The notes under the pieces: generated by a model
Database searches by the model: none
The model's input: the letters and a program-made list of their open reading frames with translations, nothing else
What the model was told of the DNA's origin: nothing
Made by a program: the position numbers and the translations under genes
Shown: piece after piece, positions 27,989 to 37,050 of the stretch
Position numbering within the stretch: the first letter of the stretch is position 1
How the letters are laid out: each line of letters starts with the position of its first letter
Assembly: GCF_022530855.2 (NCBI RefSeq)
Contig: NZ_CP099567.1
Location: 620,001-684,000 of the forward strand
Source: Candidatus Vondammii sp. HM_W22
Lineage (GTDB): Bacteria; Pseudomonadota; Gammaproteobacteria; Chromatiales; Chromatiaceae
Direction: 5' to 3'
Length of the DNA stretch: 64,000 bases

Positions 27989-28996
27989 TTAAGCGACCGT
28001 AATAGCCAGTGACGCATTGGGCCGCGAGGGGACCATCAACGGTGCCGATTGCGTCATTACGTATTCCACCGCAGGATCCTCCTGCGCCCAATTTTTGGGG
28101 AATAATGACAGTGCCTGATAACCAGACTGACCGTCCAGAATCGCGCCGTGAGCACGAACTCCATCGACTGCAGCAGAAGCGGCAAGTACGGTGTTCACGG
28201 GGATGAAATTCTGTTTTGCCCCCATATCGTCGGTGTAATATCCTTTATAAACCCAAACCCGATAGTCCCCGAGATAGCCCTTAAACTGCACCCATTTTTC
28301 ATTTCCAGGGCCTATGTTGATGCTGCTGTTATCCCCCCGACGCGTATTGAGCAGATCTTTAACAGACTGGAATTTGATCAACAATTTGTACGCGCTGGAG
28401 TCCATTATCAGCTCAGTGATCGGCGCTTCTGATAGGTCGTTCCAATCCTCGATCTGATTCAGCGGCTGGGCATTATCCGTATCACTCCAGACGTTCTGTC
28501 CTGTGAGGGTAATCGTGTTGCCGGCGGCGCGCTGAAAATCCACTTCAGCGGAGGGATAATCATCACCCTCTACCACAACTTTTCCCGTCAGCAGTCCCTG
28601 TGCCGCCATCCACTCTTTGCGGCGCATGATTTTTTTTCGTTGCATATCCAGGATGTCGGCAATAATGGCGTCACGGCGGGCACCGGCACTCATACCACCA
28701 CCAATGGCCTCACCCGGGCGGCGGGTTAGAATACGCTCCGGATCCACAATATCTTTCGGCTTGACATATGCAGGCCTGAAACTGCGCACCTCGCCACCGA
28801 TGGCTTTGTTCGCCTTACCTGCTACCAGCGGACTAACGAACGGTGCCAGGGTGGTATCCTCAGCCACCTGATCGAAGTCGATTTTTGCAGTATCGAAGTT
28901 GACCTCCTGCTGAAAAAACGTATTCAGCAGGAACGGCTCAAACGGATCGAGTTCACGGACTACACCCAGGAGGGTGTCTGTATCGTAAGCATTCAT
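27989..28996 (-). CDS. Major capsid protein, gpE-like
   Basis: A 335-residue capsid protein of the lambda gpE family (HK97 fold). Family features: FLLNTFFQQEVNFDTAKIDF near residue 25, FRPAYVKPKDIVDPERILTR near 75, DAIIADILDMQRKKIMRRKE near 110, and the C-terminal VEYVMTQSAPLMVPSRPNAS. It follows the decoration protein gene by about 35 bases in the usual D-E order. Confidence 0.93.
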   Translation of the reverse strand: MNAYDTDTLLGVVRELDPFEPFLLNTFFQQEVNFDTAKIDFDQVAEDTTLAPFVSPLVAGKANKAIGGEVRSFRPAYVKPKDIVDPERILTRRPGEAIGGGMSAGARRDAIIADILDMQRKKIMRRKEWMAAQGLLTGKVVVEGDDYPSAEVDFQRAAGNTITLTGQNVWSDTDNAQPLNQIEDWNDLSEAPITELIMDSSAYKLLIKFQSVKDLLNTRRGDNSSINIGPGNEKWVQFKGYLGDYRVWVYKGYYTDDMGAKQNFIPVNTVLAASAAVDGVRAHGAILDGQSGYQALSLFPKNWAQEDPAVEYVMTQSAPLMVPSRPNASLAITVA

Positions 28997-29030
28997 GGTT
29001 CAGAATCCTCTATTATTTCTCTTGGATGAA

Positions 29031-29390
29031 TTATCGAAGAACGATGGCGGTGCCATCGAAAGCGGCTAGTTTTTCCGGATCGGTATCGAAACTGGCATGC
29101 CAGGTCAGTTCGTCGGAATGGAACGCGCCTGCCACGTAAATCTGGCAGGTTTTATCGGCTGTAGTGGCATTCACTGGATGTACCATGATGCCGAGCGGCA
29201 CATCGCTGCCATTTAACGCGGCATTGTCGCACTCGGTAATTTTTCCGCTGGCGGTGATGCGGCCGACCAATGCGCCACGTGACAGGTTCTGACCAGTGAT
29301 CAGGGTTTCATCATCAGTTGCGATCTGTGGAACGCTACCGGCAATAAGATTATCGTAAACAACAGTTTCTACGTTGCTTTCTGCAATCAT
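29031..29390 (-). CDS. Head decoration protein, gpD-like
   Basis: A 119-residue protein of the lambda gpD family: trimeric cement protein that stabilises the expanded head. The family pattern (GQNLSRGALVGRITASGKIT, LGIMVHPVNATTADKTCQIY, AGAFHSDELTWH) is clear. It precedes the major capsid gene, as in lambda. Confidence 0.92.
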   Translation of the reverse strand: MIAESNVETVVYDNLIAGSVPQIATDDETLITGQNLSRGALVGRITASGKITECDNAALNGSDVPLGIMVHPVNATTADKTCQIYVAGAFHSDELTWHASFDTDPEKLAAFDGTAIVLR

Positions 29391-29423
29391 CAGATTTTTC
29401 CTCTTCGTTAAACGTTATTGCTA

Positions 29424-29846
29424 CTATTTACGGCCGGTAGCCGTTTTGTAGTTTCTGAGAATGGTGCTTGATTGGGAATCCTCACCCTCACCCTCACCCT
29501 CAGATCCAATACCAGGCTGATCAATGTTCGCCATGGCCTCATCCAATTTTCCGCTTCCATGAATCCGGGCCGGCATCTCAGCCAGCATGCCGAGCACGTC
29601 ATTCACACTCATGTCGGTTTTGGTCGCCAGGCTAACCGCCGAGGCAGTGCGCCCCTTCGCTGCCTCGCTCGACATAATTGTTGCAAACCGCGTACGCTCC
29701 TCAACACGGACATCCGCCACAGCCTGAGACAGATCCTCAGTGGTGATGGTGGTTTTAGAATCAGTTGCGATAACCTTAGGGGTATCAATCGCCGCTTGCT
29801 GTTCAGTTTTTTCTACCGGTGTATCCGGCGTTTTTTCCTTGGTCAT
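29424..29846 (-). CDS. Nested scaffold protein, Nu3-like
   Basis: An internal in-frame ATG at 29846 (MTKEKTPDTPVEKTEQQ) has GAGG 8 bases upstream, so a separate 140-residue scaffold protein would be made from the end of the protease gene, just as lambda Nu3 lies inside C. The sequence is charged and mostly helical (TTEDLSQAVADVRVEERTRF, SVNDVLGMLAEMPARIHG). Near its end a Gly-Glu dipeptide run (GEGEGEGED) is encoded by a 6-base DNA repeat. Confidence 0.65.
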   Translation of the reverse strand: MTKEKTPDTPVEKTEQQAAIDTPKVIATDSKTTITTEDLSQAVADVRVEERTRFATIMSSEAAKGRTASAVSLATKTDMSVNDVLGMLAEMPARIHGSGKLDEAMANIDQPGIGSEGEGEGEDSQSSTILRNYKTATGRK

Positions 29847-30734
29847 GCCTTTGTCCTCATTTGTTGTAAAAATACGCGCCGAATTGGCGGTGGTTGAAAA
29901 TCCTTTGTTCAATCGGGCTATCATGTGGTCCGGTGTCTCGGTGCGATCAGCTAGCCCTGCTGCTACTGCCTCCAGCCCCATGAATGACCGCGCCTCGGTA
30001 TCGCGCACCTGCTCCTCTGAAATATTGCGGTATTGAGCTACCGATGTGACGAACATGCCGTAAATAGTATCAATCTCTTTCTGTAGATCCTCACGTACAT
30101 CATCAGGCAGTGCAGCGTATGGATGGCCGTCTATTTTGTGATCACCCGCGTAAATATGGGTAACCGAAAGACCGGCTTTTTCTAGCTTTTTAGACATATC
30201 CACATGGCGTAGGACAACGCCGATAGATCCCGCGTAGCCCATTCGTGTGATCGAGATACTGTTGGCCGCTGCACCCAACCACATAGCCGCCGAATGCATG
30301 TGGCATGAGGCGATTGCATGCACCGGTTTAATGTTGCTGGCTATCTCGCGAATTTGATCAGCCAGCTCTGGAACCGGCGACGCTTCACCGCCAGGACTGT
30401 CGAAATTCATCACAATACACTCGACCTGACTGTCATTTTTTGCACCGGTCAGCATCCGGGAAATCCCTTGATAACCCAGCACCCAGGAGGAGTCAGCAGC
30501 CATTCCTCCCCGATGTGCCATTACCCCAAAAATATCAAGCACACCAACTTTTCCAATGACACGATACCCAGGGTCTTTTCTCTTTCCAGCGTCAGTTGTA
30601 AACATCCCAGGCATAGGTTTACTCGTATGTACGCCTAGCCGATCCTGGAGCCCATAAACAATGGCATCCAGTTTGCCGGGATGAACCAACAGCGGCGTAT
30701 TGAAAATACGCGATGCGATGTGTGTCAGATCCAT
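29424..30734 (-). CDS. Head maturation protease, S49/gpC-like
   Basis: A 436-residue S49 serine peptidase fused to a scaffold region. The protease half (about 1-270) has VGVLDIFGVMAHRGG, FDSPGGEASPVPELA, the candidate nucleophile serine in HMHSAAMWL and the loop MGYAGSIGVVLRHVDM with a Lys a little further on. From about residue 297 a charged, low-complexity region begins, which is also made separately as scaffold. The gene stands between portal and gpD genes as in lambda (B-C-Nu3-D). It cleaves portal and scaffold during head maturation. Confidence 0.9.
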   Translation of the reverse strand: MDLTHIASRIFNTPLLVHPGKLDAIVYGLQDRLGVHTSKPMPGMFTTDAGKRKDPGYRVIGKVGVLDIFGVMAHRGGMAADSSWVLGYQGISRMLTGAKNDSQVECIVMNFDSPGGEASPVPELADQIREIASNIKPVHAIASCHMHSAAMWLGAAANSISITRMGYAGSIGVVLRHVDMSKKLEKAGLSVTHIYAGDHKIDGHPYAALPDDVREDLQKEIDTIYGMFVTSVAQYRNISEEQVRDTEARSFMGLEAVAAGLADRTETPDHMIARLNKGFSTTANSARIFTTNEDKGMTKEKTPDTPVEKTEQQAAIDTPKVIATDSKTTITTEDLSQAVADVRVEERTRFATIMSSEAAKGRTASAVSLATKTDMSVNDVLGMLAEMPARIHGSGKLDEAMANIDQPGIGSEGEGEGEDSQSSTILRNYKTATGRK

Positions 30735-30793
30735 ATTTTTTATCCAATAAAAAAGGCACCTGTGGTGCCCTGTTGGTCGGGTAATTTCTACCG

Positions 30794-32380
30794 TTATTCC
30801 TGCAATGGTTGTTCCGGTGTCTGGTAGCCGCGTATGTCAGCACGGTTTAGTCCCAGCTCAGACATGCGTTTTTTCTCGCGGGAGATCTGTTCTAAATTTT
30901 CCTCCCAGTCCTTACCACGGGCAGCGCAGGCATCCTCTAGCGTTAGCGTCCCCATGTCCATTTCCAGATCATCTGATTTATTTTCTTTCAGCGGGTCTAT
31001 TTGCCCTTTAGCTGGGCCGATCCATCGCGATCTACAATAGGCTGCTTTTGCCTCATAAAAATCCGGGCCGCCGGGCGGGAGTGGCACGTCGCCCTTATCA
31101 ATCGCCTCTTCGAGCCATAGTTCATAAATACTCGATGCAAATCGGCCACCGATCAATTGACGGCGACCATTAAAAAATTTCCACACCTCTTGCAATCCTG
31201 CGCGAGCACCGCTGTAGTTTGTTTCTGAGTAATCCCGCGCGAGCTGCTCATACGTCAAATTCCACCCGGCAGCCTGATTCCTCAAAAAACTTTTTTCAAA
31301 CTCCGCGAAATTTGGCCCTGGATGATTGACAGACGACATATTCAACCGCTCGCCGGGATACAGATGCGGCACCTTTACCCCGTCCATCTTGACCGTTTTT
31401 GCACTATGAAAATCACCCATGGCGTCAATAAGGCCATCGGCAACTTTAATTGCATCATCGTTGCCCATAACCTCAGCCGCCTGGGCATAATTGAATTCAG
31501 TCTCGATGGTTGCGGCGAACATTGAATTGACCGTGGCCGCTTCCATGCTGATATCCTGGAATTTTCCCAGCTTGAAACTGTTGGCGATAATTGTTGCCAG
31601 TCCTGTTTTTCCACGCGTCTGCCCAGCACGTTCCTGCTCAAAAATATGAATAACTTGCGTGCGCCCCCAGGGAGTTTCTCGTGGAACACGTTTCCAGGTC
31701 TGTGTCTCCGCACCGGCAAATCGACTGTCACTTTGCATCGCGGAACGTATGTGGTAGCCCCGGGCAGCGCCCATCCGATCCAGGTCTACACCGGCACGTA
31801 AACGGTTGCTGTCAAACCTGCCTACAGGATTGCTCAGTCGTGCAGGCTCAACCATCTGGATTGCGGTTGAATAACGATTTCCGCGACCAGGCAACCATTC
31901 GGCAGTACCCAGGATGTCTCCCGCCATTAAAAACTGGCGATATCCCAGTCCCAACATTGAGGCCATCGTTAATCGGCGTGCCGCATCAATGTAGCACCCC
32001 GGGTCTTCTGACCACAGCCGGAATTTCGGTTCAACATAGCGGCGGGACCACTCAGCAGCCCATTCGGCATCCTGACCGAGCGCACGATAATCAGGTTTTG
32101 CAGATAGCCGAAGACCTGCACCAATAATATTATCCAGATGGATCTGGATGCCACCAGAGGCCATCGGATAATTCCGCGCCAAATCATAGGAGCGGGCGAC
32201 CAACGTTTTCATATCTGGCAGCAGGTCTGCATCAGCAGAACGCAACTGTGGCGACCACGACATCATTTCCCGCTCATATCGAGCACCACGATGTGCATTC
32301 CCCATCACCATTGGGCGGCCGCTGGCATCCAGCAGATGAACATCACCATTTTTGTTATTGGTCGTTACTGATGTTGTCAT
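30794..32380 (-). CDS. Portal protein, lambda gpB-like
   Basis: A 528-residue portal of the lambda family, forming the twelve-subunit ring through which DNA enters. Family segments: RGARYEREMMSWSPQLRSAD, DLARNYPMASGGIQIHLDN, HIRSAMQSDSRFAG, THIFEQERAGQTRGKTGLAT-type segment near residue 225 and NETNYSGARAGLQEVWKF-type C-terminal pattern (SETNYSGARAGLQEVWKFF). It lies 59 bases before the protease start. Confidence 0.92.
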   Translation of the reverse strand: MTTSVTTNNKNGDVHLLDASGRPMVMGNAHRGARYEREMMSWSPQLRSADADLLPDMKTLVARSYDLARNYPMASGGIQIHLDNIIGAGLRLSAKPDYRALGQDAEWAAEWSRRYVEPKFRLWSEDPGCYIDAARRLTMASMLGLGYRQFLMAGDILGTAEWLPGRGNRYSTAIQMVEPARLSNPVGRFDSNRLRAGVDLDRMGAARGYHIRSAMQSDSRFAGAETQTWKRVPRETPWGRTQVIHIFEQERAGQTRGKTGLATIIANSFKLGKFQDISMEAATVNSMFAATIETEFNYAQAAEVMGNDDAIKVADGLIDAMGDFHSAKTVKMDGVKVPHLYPGERLNMSSVNHPGPNFAEFEKSFLRNQAAGWNLTYEQLARDYSETNYSGARAGLQEVWKFFNGRRQLIGGRFASSIYELWLEEAIDKGDVPLPPGGPDFYEAKAAYCRSRWIGPAKGQIDPLKENKSDDLEMDMGTLTLEDACAARGKDWEENLEQISREKKRMSELGLNRADIRGYQTPEQPLQE

Positions 32381-32383
32381 TGA

Positions 32384-32602
32384 TTAGTCCCTGAACATAA
32401 TCGCGCCACGGCGGCCAGCACCGGTGCTACTCTCATCGCATTCAACGCCCAACCTACTGATATAGGCGCTCAGTTTGTCCATATCTGCCGGGGTATAGGT
32501 AGTCAGTCTCCCGTTGTAACTCACACTGACTATGCTCTCGCCCATCTGCAGGTTATGCAGTGCTGTTTTTGCCTCAGACAACCGCGTTACACAATCCATC
32601 AT
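32384..32602 (-). CDS. Head-tail connector, gpW-like
   Basis: A 72-residue protein with the gpW pattern (RLSEAKTALHNLQMGESIVS, VSYNGRLTTYTPADMDKLSA), which fills the portal after packaging and starts connector assembly. It is located between the terminase large subunit and portal, the lambda W position, with 3-base spacing on both sides. Confidence 0.88.
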   Translation of the reverse strand: MMDCVTRLSEAKTALHNLQMGESIVSVSYNGRLTTYTPADMDKLSAYISRLGVECDESSTGAGRRGAIMFRD

Positions 32603-32605
32603 AAA

Positions 32606-34591
32606 TTACCTATTCAATTTGTTGGCCAGTGCCCCTCGGTCGCGTTTTTTGCGCGGCGTATTCTCTGGCGACTGGTGCCCTGTAAAAAGATCAGACTGCA
32701 TTAAATCGTGTTCCAAATTATCCCATTTTTCAGGTGTCATCAGGTGAACTCGCAACGCCCTTGCTGCGTGTAAACCGTACACCTCACAGTCTAAAACCTC
32801 GTTGCGGCGGCCGCTCTTTTTCTGCCACACCCGGCGGCCTCGGATACTCCGATGCGGCGCTTTCACCTCGGAGGTTATCTGTTTGAAATAATCATTTCTC
32901 ACATCAGCAAAATAATGAAATCGTCCGCCGCCGGATGCCTCCAGATTCAGTTGGCCGGCCAGCCAATCCTTGGCCTTATTTGTCCCGACCATATAAACTT
33001 TGACGCCGTGACGATCCGCTTTCGTTTGCCGATTGGGGTTTCGATGGTCAATTGATTTCGCCCGAGGCGTACTGAATATCTCTGGATCCTGCTGCATGCT
33101 GGACCCCTTTACCGCCATGATTAATACACTACTGCGCCTTTTCTGCCGGGTCCGCACCCAATGATAAACAGCGTCATTCGTTTGCCCATCCGACGAGTCA
33201 ATCGACACGGCAGAGACAAACATCTGTTGACCGTTGGTATGCGGAATTACTGAAAACACAACCTCATCCAGTGCGTTCCACACAGCATCATTTTTATCAA
33301 CCGCCGTATTGTCAACCATCAATTCGCGCCAGGTCAGCAGCCAGCTCTCTTCCCCCCGACCCCACGCCCGAATAATCAGAGCCAGACGATCATGCTGAAC
33401 ATCTATACTGGCGGTGATTAGCAGACCGCCATCGGGAACAACCATCTCCGGATAGTTTTGTGCTGCATCGCGCAGAACCGATTTGTCGGCCTGCTCGTCT
33501 TTATACTCATATGGGCGACCAAGTTTACTGTTCTGAAATACGATGCGGGCCGACTCATCACCATTCGCCGCATCATGCTCAGCCTCCAGGTAATCACGCA
33601 CCACATCAGCAAGCCGGGTGCCAGGCATGCAGACGTAGAGCTCATTCAGCTCTTTAAAACCCACCACATTGCCAGAGGTTTCCACCGTTGGAACCCAACC
33701 ACACCAGGGATCATCCGCTTCATCAGCGGCACGGCAGGTATTCAAAACATTCTGCTGGCGGTTCCAGTCATCCCACGCCGATCCACAGTGCGGGCAGACA
33801 TACACGGCTGAGTCAGGATCAGCACGACCAAAAACCGGATGTTCTGGCCCGCTCTCTTTTTCCAACCATTTGACGTGTTCAAAATCGAGTACGTGCACAT
33901 CGCCACAGTCATGGCAGGCAATCGGCAATACCCGTTGATCGGAGATGTTGATATTCTCCTCAATACGGGACAACCCTTTGACCGCCGGCGTTCCACCCAA
34001 TACCATTTTGCTGCGCCGAAACCGCTTCAGCCGCTCTTTTGCCAACCGGATTGCATCGCCCTGATCCTTTACGTTGTCACTCGTATCGTCTGGCTCCTCA
34101 ACAATCACCAGCGGACACGGCGTAGATTTCACACTGCTGGCTGAGTTTGACCCAACCAATTTGAGAAAACCGCCTACAAACTTTTTGTGCATGGCGCGAT
34201 TACCAGCTTTGCGGCTGGTGCTGACATCCATTACTGCCGAAAGAGCTGGCGTCGCCTTCACCGATGGCGTCAGCTTCTCGTCCTCAAATTCCCGTCCGGC
34301 ACCCTCTTTTGGGAACATCATCAGGATAGCTGACGGCATGCAGGTGATCCGTTTCCCGAGAAACGCAATCAGTCCGAACGTCCACCCAATCTGGGCAGCT
34401 TTTTGCAAAACAACCACACGAACATCAGGATCATCCAGAGCATGGAAAACTCCCCAGAGATAGGGTACGTAGTCCGGGTTATAGCAACCTGGAAGATCTG
34501 CACCCTCTTCCGGTAATCTGAAATACTCTTTTGCCCACTGCCGGGTTGGAATGTCAGGCGGCGGTATCCATCTCTCCGTCACCCTCATCAT
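32606..34591 (-). CDS. Terminase large subunit, gpA-like
   Basis: DNA packaging motor and cos nuclease of the lambda GpA family, about 661 residues from ATG 34591 (the open frame extends 22 codons further into the small-subunit gene). Features: RWIPPPDIPTRQWAKEYFRL at the N-terminus, an ATPase P-loop region VVLQKAAQIGWTFGLIAFLG, CPLVIVEEPDDTSD as Walker B, a zinc-finger pair (CHDCGDV, CPHCGS), and the nuclease aspartates in SIDVQHDRL and SIDSSDGQTN. Overlaps the small subunit by 38 bases. Confidence 0.93.
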   Translation of the reverse strand: MMRVTERWIPPPDIPTRQWAKEYFRLPEEGADLPGCYNPDYVPYLWGVFHALDDPDVRVVVLQKAAQIGWTFGLIAFLGKRITCMPSAILMMFPKEGAGREFEDEKLTPSVKATPALSAVMDVSTSRKAGNRAMHKKFVGGFLKLVGSNSASSVKSTPCPLVIVEEPDDTSDNVKDQGDAIRLAKERLKRFRRSKMVLGGTPAVKGLSRIEENINISDQRVLPIACHDCGDVHVLDFEHVKWLEKESGPEHPVFGRADPDSAVYVCPHCGSAWDDWNRQQNVLNTCRAADEADDPWCGWVPTVETSGNVVGFKELNELYVCMPGTRLADVVRDYLEAEHDAANGDESARIVFQNSKLGRPYEYKDEQADKSVLRDAAQNYPEMVVPDGGLLITASIDVQHDRLALIIRAWGRGEESWLLTWRELMVDNTAVDKNDAVWNALDEVVFSVIPHTNGQQMFVSAVSIDSSDGQTNDAVYHWVRTRQKRRSSVLIMAVKGSSMQQDPEIFSTPRAKSIDHRNPNRQTKADRHGVKVYMVGTNKAKDWLAGQLNLEASGGGRFHYFADVRNDYFKQITSEVKAPHRSIRGRRVWQKKSGRRNEVLDCEVYGLHAARALRVHLMTPEKWDNLEHDLMQSDLFTGHQSPENTPRKKRDRGALANKLNR

Positions 34592-35066
34592 CACTCTGTG
34601 CAGCGAATGTTGGGTAAGCAGCAATAGATTCGAAGGCAGCGGATGTATGTTCATCAATTAATTCCGGGTCCACAGTAATACCGTGTTTAGTCTCTATCCC
34701 GGCAATGATCCTCTCCAGTGCATGCATAAATTCGGAACGGGCGGACATTGCCCAACTACTCAAGATGGGTTCAATCTCCTGAACCGGAATAAGGTTTTTC
34801 ACAGCCAGATGAAACTGCAATTCTTTATTATCCGCATCAATCTCAGCCAGCCGCGTCCGAGCCCTAGCAAGAGCTTCCTGTTCATTTCCTCCCCTACCGG
34901 AGGCCTCTTTTCGCAAATGCTCGATATACGCCAGTAGACAGATAATGTATGAACCGTTTTTTGGAATCGTTCCCTTACCCTGATGCTGACTCACGGCCTG
35001 CTGGGTTATTCCAACCAGGCGACCGAATCCGGTCTGGGTAGCAGGCTTGTCGAGACAATCAAACAT
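34554..35066 (-). CDS. Terminase small subunit, Nu1-like
   Basis: A 170-residue protein with an N-terminal winged helix-turn-helix (GFGRLVGITQQAVSQHQGKG) that would recognise the cos site, a central coiled coil (EALARARTRLAEIDADNKEL) and a C-terminal domain (LSSWAMSARSEFMHALERII) that binds the large subunit. Its position directly upstream of and overlapping gpA is typical. Confidence 0.8.
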   Translation of the reverse strand: MFDCLDKPATQTGFGRLVGITQQAVSQHQGKGTIPKNGSYIICLLAYIEHLRKEASGRGGNEQEALARARTRLAEIDADNKELQFHLAVKNLIPVQEIEPILSSWAMSARSEFMHALERIIAGIETKHGITVDPELIDEHTSAAFESIAAYPTFAAQSDDEGDGEMDTAA

Positions 35067-35175
35067 CAGTGATCACCAGTGAGAGAATAATAACAACCCC
35101 CCATAGAGCTGTTCATCTGCGCAAAACCTGCGCCGTTGTTACTCGTATATTCCGGCATCCTTGGGAAGGACCCAT

Positions 35176-35490
35176 TTACTTTTTCTTTCCATACCGCCTT
35201 TCAAGCGCAGCCTCGAATAGGTTGATCGCTCTGGCCCCCATGTGCCCTGATATAGCAATCAACACAGCGGAGAACAGCGCATCAATATTTGATATCTCAC
35301 ACATCCAGAATGTGATTACGCCAGCGAACGAAGAGGTGACCAGTTCTCCGCCGAGTTCCATAATCGAAAATCGTCTTGATCTTTCTTCTCTGGCCTTACT
35401 GATATAGTTCACCAGCCCTCCCCATGCAGCGAGCCCACCAACCCATAGGTACGTAATTGCTGAATATGACGTTGGATCTGTATTCGGCAT
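35176..35490 (-). CDS. Putative phage holin, LydA-type
   Basis: A 104-residue protein with three hydrophobic segments (ITYLWVGGLAAWGGLVNYIS, LVTSSFAGVITFWMCEIS, IDALFSAVLIAISGHMGAR) and a basic tail (ERRYGKKK), resembling the LydA/3_3 holin type. It lies next to the endolysin gene. Together with the 3-TM holin-like protein upstream there are two candidates; one may be an antiholin. Confidence 0.65.
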   Translation of the reverse strand: MPNTDPTSYSAITYLWVGGLAAWGGLVNYISKAREERSRRFSIMELGGELVTSSFAGVITFWMCEISNIDALFSAVLIAISGHMGARAINLFEAALERRYGKKK

Positions 35491-35513
35491 GGTTCTCCCA
35501 CTATTGTTCTCCG

Positions 35514-35927
35514 TTATTGATACCGCCCTGTTTTCATTTGAACCACGAGTTCATCAGCCCTAATACCTACCTGGGCCGACCATTTTGAATCAATCATCTC
35601 TACAGCCGCCGTATTCCAATCCTGGATCTCTATTGCAGCCAACATCTTTTTAAATCCAGTTAGAACAGGCAGCCCCATGTTGAAACACATATTCAGCAGA
35701 ACATTACGTCTGACGATATCCAAATCGTTGAACCAGCAGAATCTCGCCTCTAATTCGTCATAGCACTGACGAATATCATTCCGCATGAGATAAATGGCTT
35801 CTTCTTCTGTTATGCCGTTGTCTGTCAGGTTTCGCCCGATGCCAATTGTCAATTTCCCCACGCTGTCACGATAGGGATGCAACTCCTGTTTTTCGTGTCT
35901 GATGATCTGTCTTTCAAGTACATTCAT
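35514..35927 (-). CDS. Endolysin, T4-type lysozyme (GH24)
   Basis: A 137-residue muramidase that breaks peptidoglycan at the end of infection. Catalytic residues are spaced exactly as in T4 lysozyme: Glu12 (RHEKQE), Asp21 (YRDSVG) and Thr27 (KLTIGIGRNL). The body (NVLLNMCFNMGLPVLTGFKK) is typical. No signal peptide is seen, so export depends on a holin. ATG at 35927. Confidence 0.92.
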   Translation of the reverse strand: MNVLERQIIRHEKQELHPYRDSVGKLTIGIGRNLTDNGITEEEAIYLMRNDIRQCYDELEARFCWFNDLDIVRRNVLLNMCFNMGLPVLTGFKKMLAAIEIQDWNTAAVEMIDSKWSAQVGIRADELVVQMKTGRYQ

Positions 35928-35970
35928 GTAATTGTAATGAGCTTTTTGTTTGTATTGATGATCCGCCTGA

Positions 35971-36372
35971 TCATTTTGTTAGACCCCTGCTTTTCTCCCA
36001 CGAGCGCAGTCCGGCTAATCCAAGCATGCCAAAAACCAGCTCTAACAGGATGTCAGTATTGATAACAGGGAGTTCCGCATTGATGCCCTGTATTGCCATT
36101 ATCCATTCAGCGATAGGAGCGCCAACAAACGCCCAAGTAAATCCGGCGGCGCAAACCCAACCAAGCGCTGGTCGCCAGCCTGCAACAAATATCGTCCGAT
36201 GAGCAGCCTCGGCTTTATTGACCTCGATCTGAGCCAGATTCACCTGGTTAGCGGTCTCGACCAGCTTATTCTCCATCTCAAGCTTAGCCTTATCCGCCTC
36301 AGCTTTGTCTGGAATAAGTCGGTCGATCAGTGTGTTAATCACTGGGCCTAGTAATGCAGCTAAACCGATCAT
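35971..36372 (-). CDS. Holin of the 3TM type
   Basis: A 133-residue protein with an N-terminal hydrophobic stretch (MIGLAALLGPVINTLIDRLI), an Ala/Glu-rich amphipathic region (AEADKAKLEMENKLVETANQ), the segment FVAGWRPALGWVCAAGFTW, and a third hydrophobic segment (ILLELVFGMLGLAGLRSWEK). The WRPALGW motif is characteristic of GTA-type 3TM holins. First gene of the lysis operon, directly behind the terminator at 36.40-36.43 kb. Confidence 0.78.
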   Translation of the reverse strand: MIGLAALLGPVINTLIDRLIPDKAEADKAKLEMENKLVETANQVNLAQIEVNKAEAAHRTIFVAGWRPALGWVCAAGFTWAFVGAPIAEWIMAIQGINAELPVINTDILLELVFGMLGLAGLRSWEKSRGLTK

Positions 36373-36401
36373 CCATTTTTCCTCACTTTATTTCGGGCAA
36401 T

Positions 36402-36434
36402 AAAAAACCCGCCTCAAAACGCTGAGCGGGTTTA
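36402..36434 (-). terminator. Terminator in front of the lysis operon (tR'-like)
   Basis: On the minus strand, AACCCGCTCA, a short loop and TGAGGCGGGTT are followed by a T-run. It lies between the predicted late promoter and the first lysis gene, the place where lambda has tR', which is bypassed by Q. Confidence 0.7.
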
Positions 36435-36471
36435 TATGATATCTATTCAGTGACAATACTACACAATACTA

Positions 36472-36500
36472 ATATTACTCCATTTTTCGGTCAATATCAA
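36472..36500 (-). promoter_or_regulatory. Predicted late promoter (pR'-like)
   Basis: Minus-strand TTGATA (36495-36500) and TAATAT (36472-36477) spaced by exactly 17 bases, directly after the antiterminator gene. A leader of about 65-75 bases would end at the hairpin at 36402-36434. The arrangement mirrors lambda pR'-tR'. Confidence 0.5.
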
Positions 36501-36547
36501 CGCTATGGATCGCTTTCGCGGCCTGGGTATCTTCGGCCGATCGGCTA

Positions 36548-36949
36548 TCACAAATGAAAATCTTTCCGAAGCCTTGCATGTTTGATCCTGTCCTTCACTC
36601 TCCTGATCTTTCTTCGATATGTTGACGACGATCTTCCTGTTGTCAGTAGACAACATAGTTCCCTTTGCTTTTCAGTTAATTTTATCATTGGCACATGAAA
36701 CTGATATCGCCAATAAATCACCTCTTTTGTCATTTTGTCTGATCCGACAATGACCCGGTCTACTATCCCCACATGCCATGGTTTATCAATTTTCGGCACG
36801 ATACAGCTAGGTACGCCACTACTCCCAGGTCCATATGCAGCTCTGTGCTCTAGAGTGCTGGAGGGGTAGCCGATGGAGGATCGCTCTATCCACTGGGAAT
36901 ACCAAATACTCCAGTCAATCAGCCATCTTTCGGTGAAGTCATTTTTCAC
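36548..36949 (-). CDS. Antitermination protein Q-like
   Basis: A 133-residue protein (WLIDWSIWYSQWIERSSIGY, PSSTLEHRAAYGPGSSGVPS) with a C-terminal helix-turn-helix (TGRSSSTYRRKIRRVKDRIK). The layout, WSxWYxQ, GYPS, then an HTH with a Tyr-Arg-Arg-Lys recognition helix, resembles phage antitermination/late activators. It is the last gene before the predicted late promoter and terminator, as Q is in lambda. Not proven by any single motif. Confidence 0.62.
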   Translation of the reverse strand: MKNDFTERWLIDWSIWYSQWIERSSIGYPSSTLEHRAAYGPGSSGVPSCIVPKIDKPWHVGIVDRVIVGSDKMTKEVIYWRYQFHVPMIKLTEKQRELCCLLTTGRSSSTYRRKIRRVKDRIKHARLRKDFHL

Positions 36950-37050
36950 TCAAATACCCCTGAAACAGCCAGAATTGAGTGAGCAAATCCCAGGGATGCG
37001 TATTTGACATTCACGCCCTCTGGCACTTTTTCTGATGGGCGTAATTCTTC

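Noticed and set aside
36459..36656. A 65-residue minus-strand frame overlapping the end of the Q-like gene
   Set aside because: It has unusual composition and covers the predicted late promoter; the Q-like frame explains the region better.
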